DNA of 6,267 nucleotides from Deltaproteobacteria bacterium (lineage in GTDB: Bacteria > Myxococcota_A > UBA9160), in assembly GCA_003520425.1 (NCBI GenBank), contig DOUU01000276.1:18071-24337 (forward strand), written 5' to 3'. Shown one piece after another: positions 1 through 6,267 of the stretch. Position 1 is the first letter of the stretch. Every line of letters begins with the position of its first letter. Made by a program: the position numbers and the translations under genes. The notes below the pieces were generated by a model that saw nothing but the letters and a program-made list of their open reading frames with translations, had not been told where the DNA came from and searched no databases.

Positions 1-1467
1 CGCGTTCGCGAGGATCGTGATCTGCGGATTCACTCCGGTATTGGAAGGGAGCGAGGACGCATCGCTTACCACCACGCCCTTCACACCAAACAGGCGTCCC
101 TCCTCATCGCAGGCCCCGTGCTCCGGTCCCCGCGCCATGCGTGCCCCGCCGAATAGGTGGACAGCGTAGAGAAGGCTCGCCTGGCCGGGGTCGATGGGGT
201 CTGCTGCATTCCGGGCGAGCTCTGACTCGGTCCGCACGGGCGGGGAGCCGTTGAGCGGTAAGTAGACCTCAAGGGCTCCCGCGGCGAGGTAGGCCCGCGC
301 GATGGCAACCATGCCGTCCTGCAGGCGCGTGAGGTCGTAGGGGTCGAGGGGATAGTGGAGCTCCGACTCTCCCTGCTCCCCAAGGCCCACGCGGCCGCGC
401 GTCCGGTCGCGGAGCACAACGAGGGCACGCGCCAGGAAGGGCAACGCAGACAGGAGCCGCGCGTGCTTCTCGCCAAAGCCGGGCAGGGCGGACGCCGTCG
501 CGATCGGATGCGCGGCGGTATTCTCGAGCATAAAGCCGGGACCGCCTCTTCCATTGACGTCGCTGAATTCGCTCACCGCGTAGGCCATGGTCGGACCGTA
601 GTAGCCGTACACGGGCTCCAAAAAGCGCGCGGTGACGTGAAGGCTCGTATGGAGCTGCACGCCCGCCCCGGCGCCCGCAGCAAAACAGCCAAGGCCGCTT
701 CGCAGAAGGAGGCCGGGAGTGGCGAGGACTCCCGCTGCGACGCAGACAAGAGGTGCCTCGATGCGCAGGGTCTCACGGGGGAGACGTGTTGCGGAGTCCA
801 GGCGACGCGCGAGGACCGCCTTGGCCCGGCCGCCCTTGACTTCGATTCGCTCTGCACGGGTGTCCGGCAGGACGCGCGCACCCGCTGCCTCTGCGCGCGG
901 AACATAGGTGCGCGCAGTCGACTGCTTGGCTCCGGAGGGGCAGCCCAAATTGCAAAGCCCGAGGTTTGCGCATCCCTTTACGCTCCGCGGCATGGCCTCG
1001 CCGGCCCAGCCAAGTCGTGCCGCTCCGAGTTCGAGGCGGCGCGCATTGCGGTTCAAGTGTTCGGGCGTGGTGGGCGAGGCGTTGATGTCGCGCCAGGCTC
1101 GGTCGACGTGGGGCGCAAACGCCGCATCGGTGAGTGCGCCGAGGCCGTACTCCTCGCGCCACAAGGCCAGCACCTCCGCGGGTGGCCGCCAGCAAAGCGC
1201 GTCATTGATCAGGGTCGAGCCCCCAACGCAGACACCCGCATAGAGCGACAAAGCGCTCCCCCTTGCCACGCTCATCGTGTAGAGGCGCGCAGTCATCTCC
1301 CCCTCATCCCCCGTAAGCTGCGCGAGGTCGAGGCGGGGCCCTGCATCGAGAACGACGACGTCAAAACCCGCCTCGGCGAGCCGTGCCGCCACGGGTGCGC
1401 CGCCCGCGCCTGTTCCGATCACGACGACGTCGGCGCGGAGGGTGTGGTCGGACGGGGAGCCGTGCAT
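1..1467 (-). CDS. GMC-family FAD-dependent oxidoreductase (C-terminus cut by window edge)
   Basis: This gene encodes an FAD-dependent alcohol oxidase or dehydrogenase of the glucose-methanol-choline family. I translated 489 codons with no stop; it runs off the left edge a few dozen residues short of the usual 500-560. Seen: an N-terminal dinucleotide fold VVVIGTGAGG (residues 14-23) followed by LDAG (40-43); the family motif CVGGSTLIN (80-88); a cysteine-containing stretch CNLGCPSGAKQS (172-183), like that of long-chain alcohol oxidases; the second GMC signature VAAGVLATPGLLLRSGLG (about 243-260); and the C-terminal domain with HLFGGARM (catalytic His437) and GVNPQITI (Asn480 in the second active-site position). 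The ATG at 1467 is the only usable start: no in-frame ATG, GTG or TTG occurs before the in-frame TAA at 1557-1555, and the FAD fold begins 13 residues in. No Shine-Dalgarno is visible. It is divergent from an aldehyde dehydrogenase that could take its product. The family is certain; the substrate is unknown. Confidence 0.95.
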   Translation of the reverse strand, partial: MHGSPSDHTLRADVVVIGTGAGGAPVAARLAEAGFDVVVLDAGPRLDLAQLTGDEGEMTARLYTMSVARGSALSLYAGVCVGGSTLINDALCWRPPAEVLALWREEYGLGALTDAAFAPHVDRAWRDINASPTTPEHLNRNARRLELGAARLGWAGEAMPRSVKGCANLGLCNLGCPSGAKQSTARTYVPRAEAAGARVLPDTRAERIEVKGGRAKAVLARRLDSATRLPRETLRIEAPLVCVAAGVLATPGLLLRSGLGCFAAGAGAGVQLHTSLHVTARFLEPVYGYYGPTMAYAVSEFSDVNGRGGPGFMLENTAAHPIATASALPGFGEKHARLLSALPFLARALVVLRDRTRGRVGLGEQGESELHYPLDPYDLTRLQDGMVAIARAYLAAGALEVYLPLNGSPPVRTESELARNAADPIDPGQASLLYAVHLFGGARMARGPEHGACDEEGRLFGVKGVVVSDASSLPSNTGVNPQITILANA

Positions 1468-1571
1468 GAAGCGCTCAGTATAGGATGTGGCCCGAGGTGA
1501 TCGGCCGCACGCTGTACGATAGACTGAGAGTCGATTCCTCCACCCAATCGAGCATTACAGGAGGCCGCGCG
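1468..1571. promoter_or_regulatory. Divergent promoter region between the GMC oxidoreductase and aldehyde dehydrogenase
   Basis: This 104-bp gap separates two divergent genes. On the minus strand TATACT (1482-1477) is a good -10 match and ends 9 nt before the GMC ATG. On the plus strand TACGAT (1515-1520) and TAGACT (1520-1525) are -10-like and would give the aldehyde dehydrogenase a leader of about 40 nt. The two -10-like sites lie in an inverted repeat: CTCAGTATA at 1474-1482 against TAGACTGAG at 1520-1528, matching at 8 of 9 positions. No convincing -35 hexamer is seen for either side. That the region drives both genes is inferred from the arrangement. Confidence 0.45.
1559..1564 (+). promoter_or_regulatory. 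Strong Shine-Dalgarno (AGGAGG) of the aldehyde dehydrogenase
   Basis: A full AGGAGG lies 7 nt before the ATG at 1572. It fixes that start in preference to the in-frame ATG at 1485, which would add 29 residues without family similarity and run through the promoter region. Confidence 0.9.
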
Positions 1572-2978
1572 ATGTCCGAGTTCACCATGACAATCGATGG
1601 CAAGGGAGTGGCAGGTGCGGCCAGCTTCGGAGTCGTGAATCCCGCCACGGGCAGGGTCTTCGCGCAGGCCCCGGAATGCTCCAAGGCGCAGCTCGACGAT
1701 GCGATGGAGGCTGCGCAGCAGGCGTTTCGTGCCTGGCGTCGCGACGAGGAAAAGCGCAGGCAGACCCTGCGGGAGTGCGCTTCCGCGCTCAAGGCCCGCG
1801 CGGGGGAGCTCGCGAAGGTGCTCACCCAGGAGCAGGGCAAACCGCTCGCACGGGCGACCGAGGAGATCTTCGGCGGGGCGGTCTGGCTCGAGGTCACCGC
1901 AGGCCTGCAGATCCCCATCGATGTGCTTCAGGACAACGAGCAAGGGCGCATCGAGGTCCGGCGCAAGCCCTACGGCGTGGTCGGCGCCATCACGCCCTGG
2001 AACTTTCCCCTGCTCCTTGCCATCTGGAAAATCGCACCTGCACTCCTGGCAGGTAACACTGTGGTCCTCAAGCCCTCGCCGTTCACTCCTTTGACCACGC
2101 TCAAGCTCGGCGAAATCCTGCGCGACGTGGTGCCGGCCGGCGTCATGAACATCGTTTCCGGGGGTGACGAGCTGGGCGCATGGATTTCCAGCCATCCCAC
2201 CGTGCGCAAGGTTTCGTTCACCGGCTCGGTCGCCACGGGCAAGAAGATTGCGATTGCCGCCGCCCCGGACCTGAAGCGCGTCACGCTTGAGCTCGGCGGC
2301 AACGACGCCGCGATCGTGCTTGCGGACGTGAGCCCGAAGCAGGTGGCGGAGAAGCTCTTCTGGGGAGCCTTCTCCAACTCTGGCCAGATTTGCTCAGCGA
2401 TCAAACGCCTCTACGTGCACGAGGATATCTACCAGCCGATTGTCGAAGAGCTCACCACCATCGCAAAGAGCGTCAAGATGGGAGACGGTCTCGACCCCCA
2501 GACCCAGCTCGGGCCGATCAACAACAAGCCGCAACTTGAGCGCGTGGTGGAACTCGTCGACGATGCAAGGAAGGCGGGAGCGAAGATCCTGACCGGCGGC
2601 CAGCGGCGCCAGGGCGAAGGCTATTTCTATGAACCGACCCTCGTCACCGGGATCTCGGATGGCACGCGCCTCGTCGACGAGGAGCAATTCGGACCGGCGC
2701 TCCCCATTCTGACCTTCCGCAATGCCGAAGACGCAATCGAGCGCGCGAATGCCACCCATTTCGGACTGTCGGGCTCGGTGTGGACCCGTGACGTTGAGCG
2801 CGGGAAGGCGCTGGCATCGCAGCTTGAATGCGGAACGGGCTGGGTGAACCAGCATCTCGCCATCGTTCCCTTTGCTCCGTTCGGCGGGTCGAAGTGGTCG
2901 GGCATCGGGTACGAGAACGGCCCCTATGGTCTTGCTGCGTTCACCGAGCTCCAGGTCCTCAACACCGCAAAGGGTTGA
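1572..2978 (+). CDS. NAD(P)-dependent aldehyde dehydrogenase
   Basis: This is a cytoplasmic ALDH-superfamily enzyme that oxidises an aldehyde to the carboxylic acid with NAD(P)+. At 468 residues it has normal length. Landmarks in order: NPATG near the N-terminus (23-27); TPWNFP with the oxyanion Asn144; the cofactor-site Lys167 in LKPSP; the nucleotide loop FTGSVATG (216-223); LELGG with the general base Glu240; SGQICS with the catalytic nucleophile Cys274; EQFGP (371-375), whose Glu contacts the nicotinamide ribose; and a C-terminal PFGGSKWSG segment (436-444). All catalytic residues are present. The usual Glu of KPSE, which binds the adenine-ribose hydroxyls, is Pro170 here, so cofactor choice cannot be read. 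The start rests on the AGGAGG at 1559-1564. The gene is divergent from the GMC oxidoreductase, suggesting a two-step alcohol-to-acid oxidation, and its stop lies 9 bp from that of the convergent reductase. Exact substrate unknown. Confidence 0.97.
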   Translation: MSEFTMTIDGKGVAGAASFGVVNPATGRVFAQAPECSKAQLDDAMEAAQQAFRAWRRDEEKRRQTLRECASALKARAGELAKVLTQEQGKPLARATEEIFGGAVWLEVTAGLQIPIDVLQDNEQGRIEVRRKPYGVVGAITPWNFPLLLAIWKIAPALLAGNTVVLKPSPFTPLTTLKLGEILRDVVPAGVMNIVSGGDELGAWISSHPTVRKVSFTGSVATGKKIAIAAAPDLKRVTLELGGNDAAIVLADVSPKQVAEKLFWGAFSNSGQICSAIKRLYVHEDIYQPIVEELTTIAKSVKMGDGLDPQTQLGPINNKPQLERVVELVDDARKAGAKILTGGQRRQGEGYFYEPTLVTGISDGTRLVDEEQFGPALPILTFRNAEDAIERANATHFGLSGSVWTRDVERGKALASQLECGTGWVNQHLAIVPFAPFGGSKWSGIGYENGPYGLAAFTELQVLNTAKG

Positions 2979-2987
2979 GCGGCCGAG

Positions 2988-3944
<957 letters not shown>

Positions 3945-3951
3945 GAGTACT

Positions 3952-5394
3952 CTACCTCTCGATTCCTGCCAGCGCGCGCGCCGCAGCGATATGGGGTGCG
4001 AGATCGATTTCCTTGCGGAGCATGATGCGCATGGCCTCGGGAGCACCCGCACCGTGGAGCGACTCATGAAGGAAATAGGTGCTGCCCATGCCATGGGTGA
4101 GGTACTCGAGGAGCCGGAGAATCCGCATGCGGTCCTCGGGATCGATCCCACTGCGGGTCGACATGAACTTGCGCACGACTTTTCCGAGCTCGGGGTGGCG
4201 GAGATCGCGCTCGGAAGGAAGCGTTGTCATCGCGCCTCCCGCAAGGTCTGCTGCGAGCCGGGCGATCTCGAAGGGAAACCGCGTGACGTTCAGTTTTGTC
4301 ACGTTCGCGAGGGCGAGATTTGGGATCCAGACGTCTTCGACCGGCTCACCGCGTGCGCTTGCCGCGACCGCGCAGGCGTACATGGTCTCGGCGAGGTGGA
4401 CCATTTCCGTGAGCTTGTCCTGGATAATGGGTCGTTCGAGCACTCCGTGCATGTCTGCGATGCTCGCCGCCGCCCCAATCAGCACATCTGCGATGCCGAC
4501 CTTGCAGCCTCCATAGCAATGGCGATGGAACGAGCCGAAGTAGTGAACGAGGTCGCGGGTGGCGGTCGTTTCCCCGTTGAGGAAGATTCGTTCCGGCGGC
4601 ACAAAGACATCATCAAACACAAGCAGCGACTCACAGCCGCCAAATGCCGCAAGCCCGACGTCGATCTCGCTGCCCTCGACACGGCGATCGTCTCCAGGCT
4701 GTCGCGAGTAGATGTGGTAGAGCCCCGGCGCGTTGGAAGGGACGGCCGCCGCGATCGCCCAGTCTTCTTCTCCCGATCGGCAGCCCATGGGCAAGACCAG
4801 ATGCCAGTGCGCATGGGGAGCGGAGGTCTGGTGCGCTTTTGCCCCGCGGAGAACGACTCCGTCCCGCCGTCGCTCGACGACACGCAGGTAGAGATCCGGG
4901 TCGATCTGTTGCGACGGACTCTTTGTGCGGTCGCCCCGCGGATCCGTCATGGCGCCGGACAGGGCCCAGTCGTGTTCGTGCGTCTCGCGCAAGAAATGAT
5001 CCAGCCGGGTGCGGTAGTCGGTGCCGCGCTCGCGGTCGATGCGTTTTGTGATGATGGCGAGCGCGTTCAGTGCATCCAGACCGGGAGAGCGGAGCGCCCC
5101 CCGCGCTGTGCGCCGGGCGACCGCGCGCTCCCATTCGATTCGCCTCAGAAGGTCGTCGCGCGAACGCCACAAGATGTTCGAGACGTTGATCCGCTCACCC
5201 GTCAGGTGAGAAGGAGCTGTCATCAGGCCCTGCGTCCCTGGATCCAGAGCCATGCGGTAGGTCTCGGCCACGCAATTGGCTGCAGGGAACGTCACCGGGT
5301 GGTCGACAGGATTCGCAAGCTTCTCTCCCCGGAACCAGACCGTGATACCCCGCTGCCGAATGGAGTCCAGATAGGCATGGGGGGTCATCAGCAT
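3952..5394 (-). CDS. 4-hydroxybutyryl-CoA dehydratase-like (AbfD/HpaB superfamily) flavoprotein lacking the CxxxC iron-sulfur ligands
   Basis: This 480-residue protein resembles AbfD, the FAD/[4Fe-4S] enzyme that dehydrates 4-hydroxybutyryl-CoA to crotonyl-CoA and isomerises vinylacetyl-CoA. Seen: VDHPV (30-34), GAMTDPRGDR (147-156), RGAKAHQT (183-190), FGGCESLLVFDDVF (251-264), HRHCYGGCK (290-298), TRFPFEIARLAADLAGG (371-387) and ESLHGAGAPEA (444-454). By alignment from memory with Clostridium aminobutyricum AbfD, it keeps Arg90, Thr190, Glu255, His290, Tyr294, Cys297, Lys298 and Glu444. The cluster ligands Cys99 and Cys103 are Gly99 and Ser103, and Gln101 is Leu. A cluster of the classical type therefore looks unlikely, and the product may be an AbfD-like paralogue of different function, or an HpaB-type flavin enzyme. 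Start: ATG at 5394 gives 1:1 numbering with AbfD to about residue 190. The aldo/keto reductase follows 10 nt downstream. No CoA transferase or 4-hydroxybutyrate dehydrogenase is visible. Superfamily sure; activity not. Confidence 0.9.
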   Translation of the reverse strand: MLMTPHAYLDSIRQRGITVWFRGEKLANPVDHPVTFPAANCVAETYRMALDPGTQGLMTAPSHLTGERINVSNILWRSRDDLLRRIEWERAVARRTARGALRSPGLDALNALAIITKRIDRERGTDYRTRLDHFLRETHEHDWALSGAMTDPRGDRTKSPSQQIDPDLYLRVVERRRDGVVLRGAKAHQTSAPHAHWHLVLPMGCRSGEEDWAIAAAVPSNAPGLYHIYSRQPGDDRRVEGSEIDVGLAAFGGCESLLVFDDVFVPPERIFLNGETTATRDLVHYFGSFHRHCYGGCKVGIADVLIGAAASIADMHGVLERPIIQDKLTEMVHLAETMYACAVAASARGEPVEDVWIPNLALANVTKLNVTRFPFEIARLAADLAGGAMTTLPSERDLRHPELGKVVRKFMSTRSGIDPEDRMRILRLLEYLTHGMGSTYFLHESLHGAGAPEAMRIMLRKEIDLAPHIAAARALAGIER

Positions 5395-5448
5395 GAGGGC
5401 GATTCTACCGCGACGGGCCTCGCGGATCCGCGCTAGGATCGCGCACAC
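5395..5448. promoter_or_regulatory. Divergent promoter region between the AbfD-like gene and miaE
   Basis: This 54-bp gap must hold both promoters if each gene has its own. On the minus strand TAGAAT (5407-5402), a five-of-six match to TATAAT, ends 7 nt before the AbfD-like ATG. On the plus strand TAGGAT (5434-5439) ends 9 nt before the miaE ATG. Neither has a recognisable -35 hexamer. The spacing suggests transcripts with almost no leader. AGGA inside TAGGAT could instead act as a ribosome site for miaE, 10 nt from the ATG. Confidence 0.4.
5421..5432. repeat. Perfect 12-bp palindrome in the divergent intergenic region
   Basis: CGCGGATCCGCG is fully self-complementary and lies between the two -10-like hexamers of the AbfD-like gene and miaE. 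It could be an operator for a dimeric regulator. In DNA this GC-rich, a chance palindrome of this length is possible, and no regulator gene is in the window. Confidence 0.35.
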
Positions 5449-6024
5449 ATGCTCGGCTTCATTGCGCCGACCCGCTCCGACTGGTTGCCGCGGGCCCTTC
5501 AGCAGCTCGACGAGGTGCTCATCGATCACGCCCATTGCGAGAAGAAGGCCGCGGGCGCTGCCGTATCGCTGCTGTTCCGCTGCGCGGAGTACCCTTTCCT
5601 TCTTGAGCCTCTTTCCGAGCTCGCGGGGGAGGAACTCGAACACTTTCGCGCCGTTTTGGGGGTGCTCGCCGGAAGGGGGATCTCATTTCGACGCCAGCGT
5701 CCGAGCCCCTACGCGGGGCGTCTGCTCCGGGCCGCGCGCAACTTCGAGCCCGCGCGTCTTGTGGACGAGCTCTTGTGCTGCGCCCTCATCGAGGCGAGGA
5801 GCTGCGAGCGCTTCCAGATCTTGGCTGACGCCCTAAGGGAGCCAACGCTCGCGGAGTTCTACCGAAGGCTCCTTGCCGCCGAAGCAAGACATCACGGGCT
5901 CTACGTCGATCTCGCGGCCGAGCTTGTGCCACGAGCGGAGGCGCGTGCTCGCCTGCGCGAGCTCGCGAAGCATGAGGCGCAGGTGCTCTCTGAGATGCCG
6001 GCCCTCCCGCGTCTTCATACCTAG
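5449..6024 (+). CDS. miaE: tRNA-(ms2io6A37) hydroxylase MiaE
   Basis: MiaE is an O2-dependent non-haem diiron monooxygenase that hydroxylates the isopentenyl group of ms2i6A at position 37 of tRNAs reading codons that begin with U, completing the modification begun by MiaA and MiaB. The 191-residue product has normal length and a ferritin-like four-helix layout. The diiron ligands are visible as two half-sites: Glu31 (HAHCEKKAA) with Glu62-x-x-His65 (EELEHF), and Glu115 (LIEARSCERF) with Glu145-x-x-His148 (AAEARHHGLY). The family segment PSPYAGRL (85-92) is also present. The start at 5449 fits the family N-terminus, with TAGGAT just upstream. The gene is divergent from the AbfD-like gene and convergent with the VTT-domain gene, whose stop overlaps its own. 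miaA and miaB are not in the window, and nothing links this gene functionally to its neighbours. Confidence 0.96.
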   Translation: MLGFIAPTRSDWLPRALQQLDEVLIDHAHCEKKAAGAAVSLLFRCAEYPFLLEPLSELAGEELEHFRAVLGVLAGRGISFRRQRPSPYAGRLLRAARNFEPARLVDELLCCALIEARSCERFQILADALREPTLAEFYRRLLAAEARHHGLYVDLAAELVPRAEARARLRELAKHEAQVLSEMPALPRLHT

Positions 6025-6267
6025 GGCCGGCTGTCGCCGGCCACTCGCACGAACCGGCGCCCTGCAATCGCGGCGCAGATGGGCGCGGTCACGATGAGGA
6101 TCGCCGGCACCAGGTTGTGAAAGCGGATGAGGTCCCACATCGACTCGATGCCGGAGAGCGAGTGCGCGAAGTAGGTGATGACCGCCACCCCCGGAATGGT
6201 GCCGACCGCCGTTCCCGCGGCGTAGTCCAGGAAGCGCATGCGCGTGGGTCCAAAGATCCAGTTGAGC
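6021..6267 (-). CDS. TVP38/TMEM64 (VTT/DedA-like) membrane protein, C-terminal part (5' end outside window)
   Basis: The frame is open from the right edge to TAG at 6023-6021 and gives the last 81 residues. The first visible part, LNWIFGPTRMRFLDYAAGTA, resembles the motif of the VTT/SNARE-associated domain in which a 'LNY.LGLTR' stretch precedes a membrane re-entrant segment. Two hydrophobic stretches follow: roughly GTAVGTIPGVAVITYFAHSL, then FHNLVPAILIVTAPICAAIAG, a probable C-terminal membrane helix, before a short charged tail. Relatives are inner-membrane proteins implicated in lipid scrambling or membrane homeostasis; the role here is unknown. The ATG at 6239 is internal to the family motif, so the true start lies beyond the window. 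The stop overlaps the miaE stop through the palindrome CTAG. Confidence 0.8.
   Translation of the reverse strand, partial: LNWIFGPTRMRFLDYAAGTAVGTIPGVAVITYFAHSLSGIESMWDLIRFHNLVPAILIVTAPICAAIAGRRFVRVAGDSRP
6025..6042. terminator. GC-rich hairpin directly after the miaE stop, possible terminator without U-tract
   Basis: GGCCGGC (6025-6031) and GCCGGCC (6036-6042) form a perfect 7-bp all-GC stem with a TGTC loop, starting at the base after the miaE stop codon. No run of T follows on the plus strand, so it is not a classical intrinsic terminator. It could slow polymerase or protect the mRNA 3' end. It also lies inside the last codons of the convergent VTT gene, so the symmetry could be a chance result of GC-rich coding sequence. 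Confidence 0.35.

Noticed and set aside
81..1195. Several shorter minus-strand frames (81-554, 573-905, 773-1195) that could suggest a broken gene
   Set aside because: The continuous minus-strand frame from 1467 to the window edge carries all GMC motifs without interruption. The short frames are out of phase with it.
355..1500. Open frame of 381 codons on the plus strand
   Set aside because: It is antisense to the GMC oxidoreductase, whose motifs are continuous on the minus strand. It shows no domain of its own.
1485..1571. Earlier in-frame ATG (1485) for the aldehyde dehydrogenase
   Set aside because: The ATG at 1572 has AGGAGG at ideal spacing. The upstream 29 codons cross the promoter region and lack similarity to the family.
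2979..2987. Possible terminator between the convergent aldehyde dehydrogenase and aldo/keto reductase
   Set aside because: Only 9 bp separate the stops, and no stem-loop with a T-run is visible in or around the gap.
3952..5394. Assignment as a standard 4-hydroxyphenylacetate 3-monooxygenase (HpaB)
   Set aside because: Automated naming may choose this, but the KAHQT, HRxxYGGCK and ESLHGAG segments match AbfD closely, and no flavin reductase partner is present. HpaB-like activity cannot be fully excluded, given the missing cluster ligands.
5395..5643. N-terminal extension of the AbfD-like protein to an ATG at 5643
   Set aside because: It would overlap miaE by 195 bp, and the added 83 residues have no family similarity. 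Starting at 5394 gives the same residue numbering as AbfD.
6021..6239. Small stand-alone 72-residue membrane protein starting at ATG 6239
   Set aside because: The frame stays open to the window edge, and the upstream residues LNWIFGPTR belong to the VTT-domain motif, so this is the end of a longer gene.

Overview
The window is gene-dense, high-GC bacterial chromosome with six protein genes, two of them cut by the edges. There is no sign of mobile elements, CRISPR, rRNA or tRNA. Codon use (strong G/C at third positions) and the presence of miaE fit a high-GC proteobacterium or a relative such as Myxococcota; the sequence alone does not name the organism more closely.

Layout, left to right. 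(1) Positions 1-1467, minus: a GMC-family FAD oxidoreductase whose C-terminal end runs off the left edge. (2) Positions 1572-2978, plus: an NAD(P)-dependent aldehyde dehydrogenase, divergent from gene 1 across 104 bp. (3) Positions 2988-3941, minus: an aldo/keto reductase, convergent with gene 2 with only 9 bp between stops. (4) Positions 3952-5394, minus: a flavoprotein of the 4-hydroxybutyryl-CoA dehydratase (AbfD)/HpaB superfamily, 10 bp upstream of gene 3 and probably in one operon with it. (5) Positions 5449-6024, plus: miaE, the diiron tRNA hydroxylase, divergent from gene 4 across 54 bp. (6) Positions 6021-6267, minus: the C-terminal end of a TVP38/TMEM64 (VTT/DedA-like) membrane protein, convergent with miaE and sharing its stop tetranucleotide CTAG. 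No gene-free stretch exceeds 104 bp.

How the genes may work together (inference). The GMC oxidoreductase and the aldehyde dehydrogenase share a promoter region and would form an alcohol -> aldehyde -> carboxylic acid route. The AbfD-like protein and the aldo/keto reductase would add a radical-type or flavin-type acyl-CoA reaction and a carbonyl reduction. The substrates are unknown. miaE and the VTT protein look like unrelated neighbours.

The most interesting item is the AbfD-like protein. It aligns without gaps to classical AbfD over the first ~190 residues and keeps the known active-site Arg, Thr, Glu, His, Tyr, Cys, Lys and Glu positions. Both cysteines of the CxxxC pair that hold half of the [4Fe-4S] cluster are replaced by Gly and Ser. 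A second pattern is that three genes without a clear leader-type ribosome site have a TAnnnT hexamer 7-9 nt before the ATG, which suggests leaderless transcripts. Comparisons with AbfD were made from memory of the family sequence, not by a database search.
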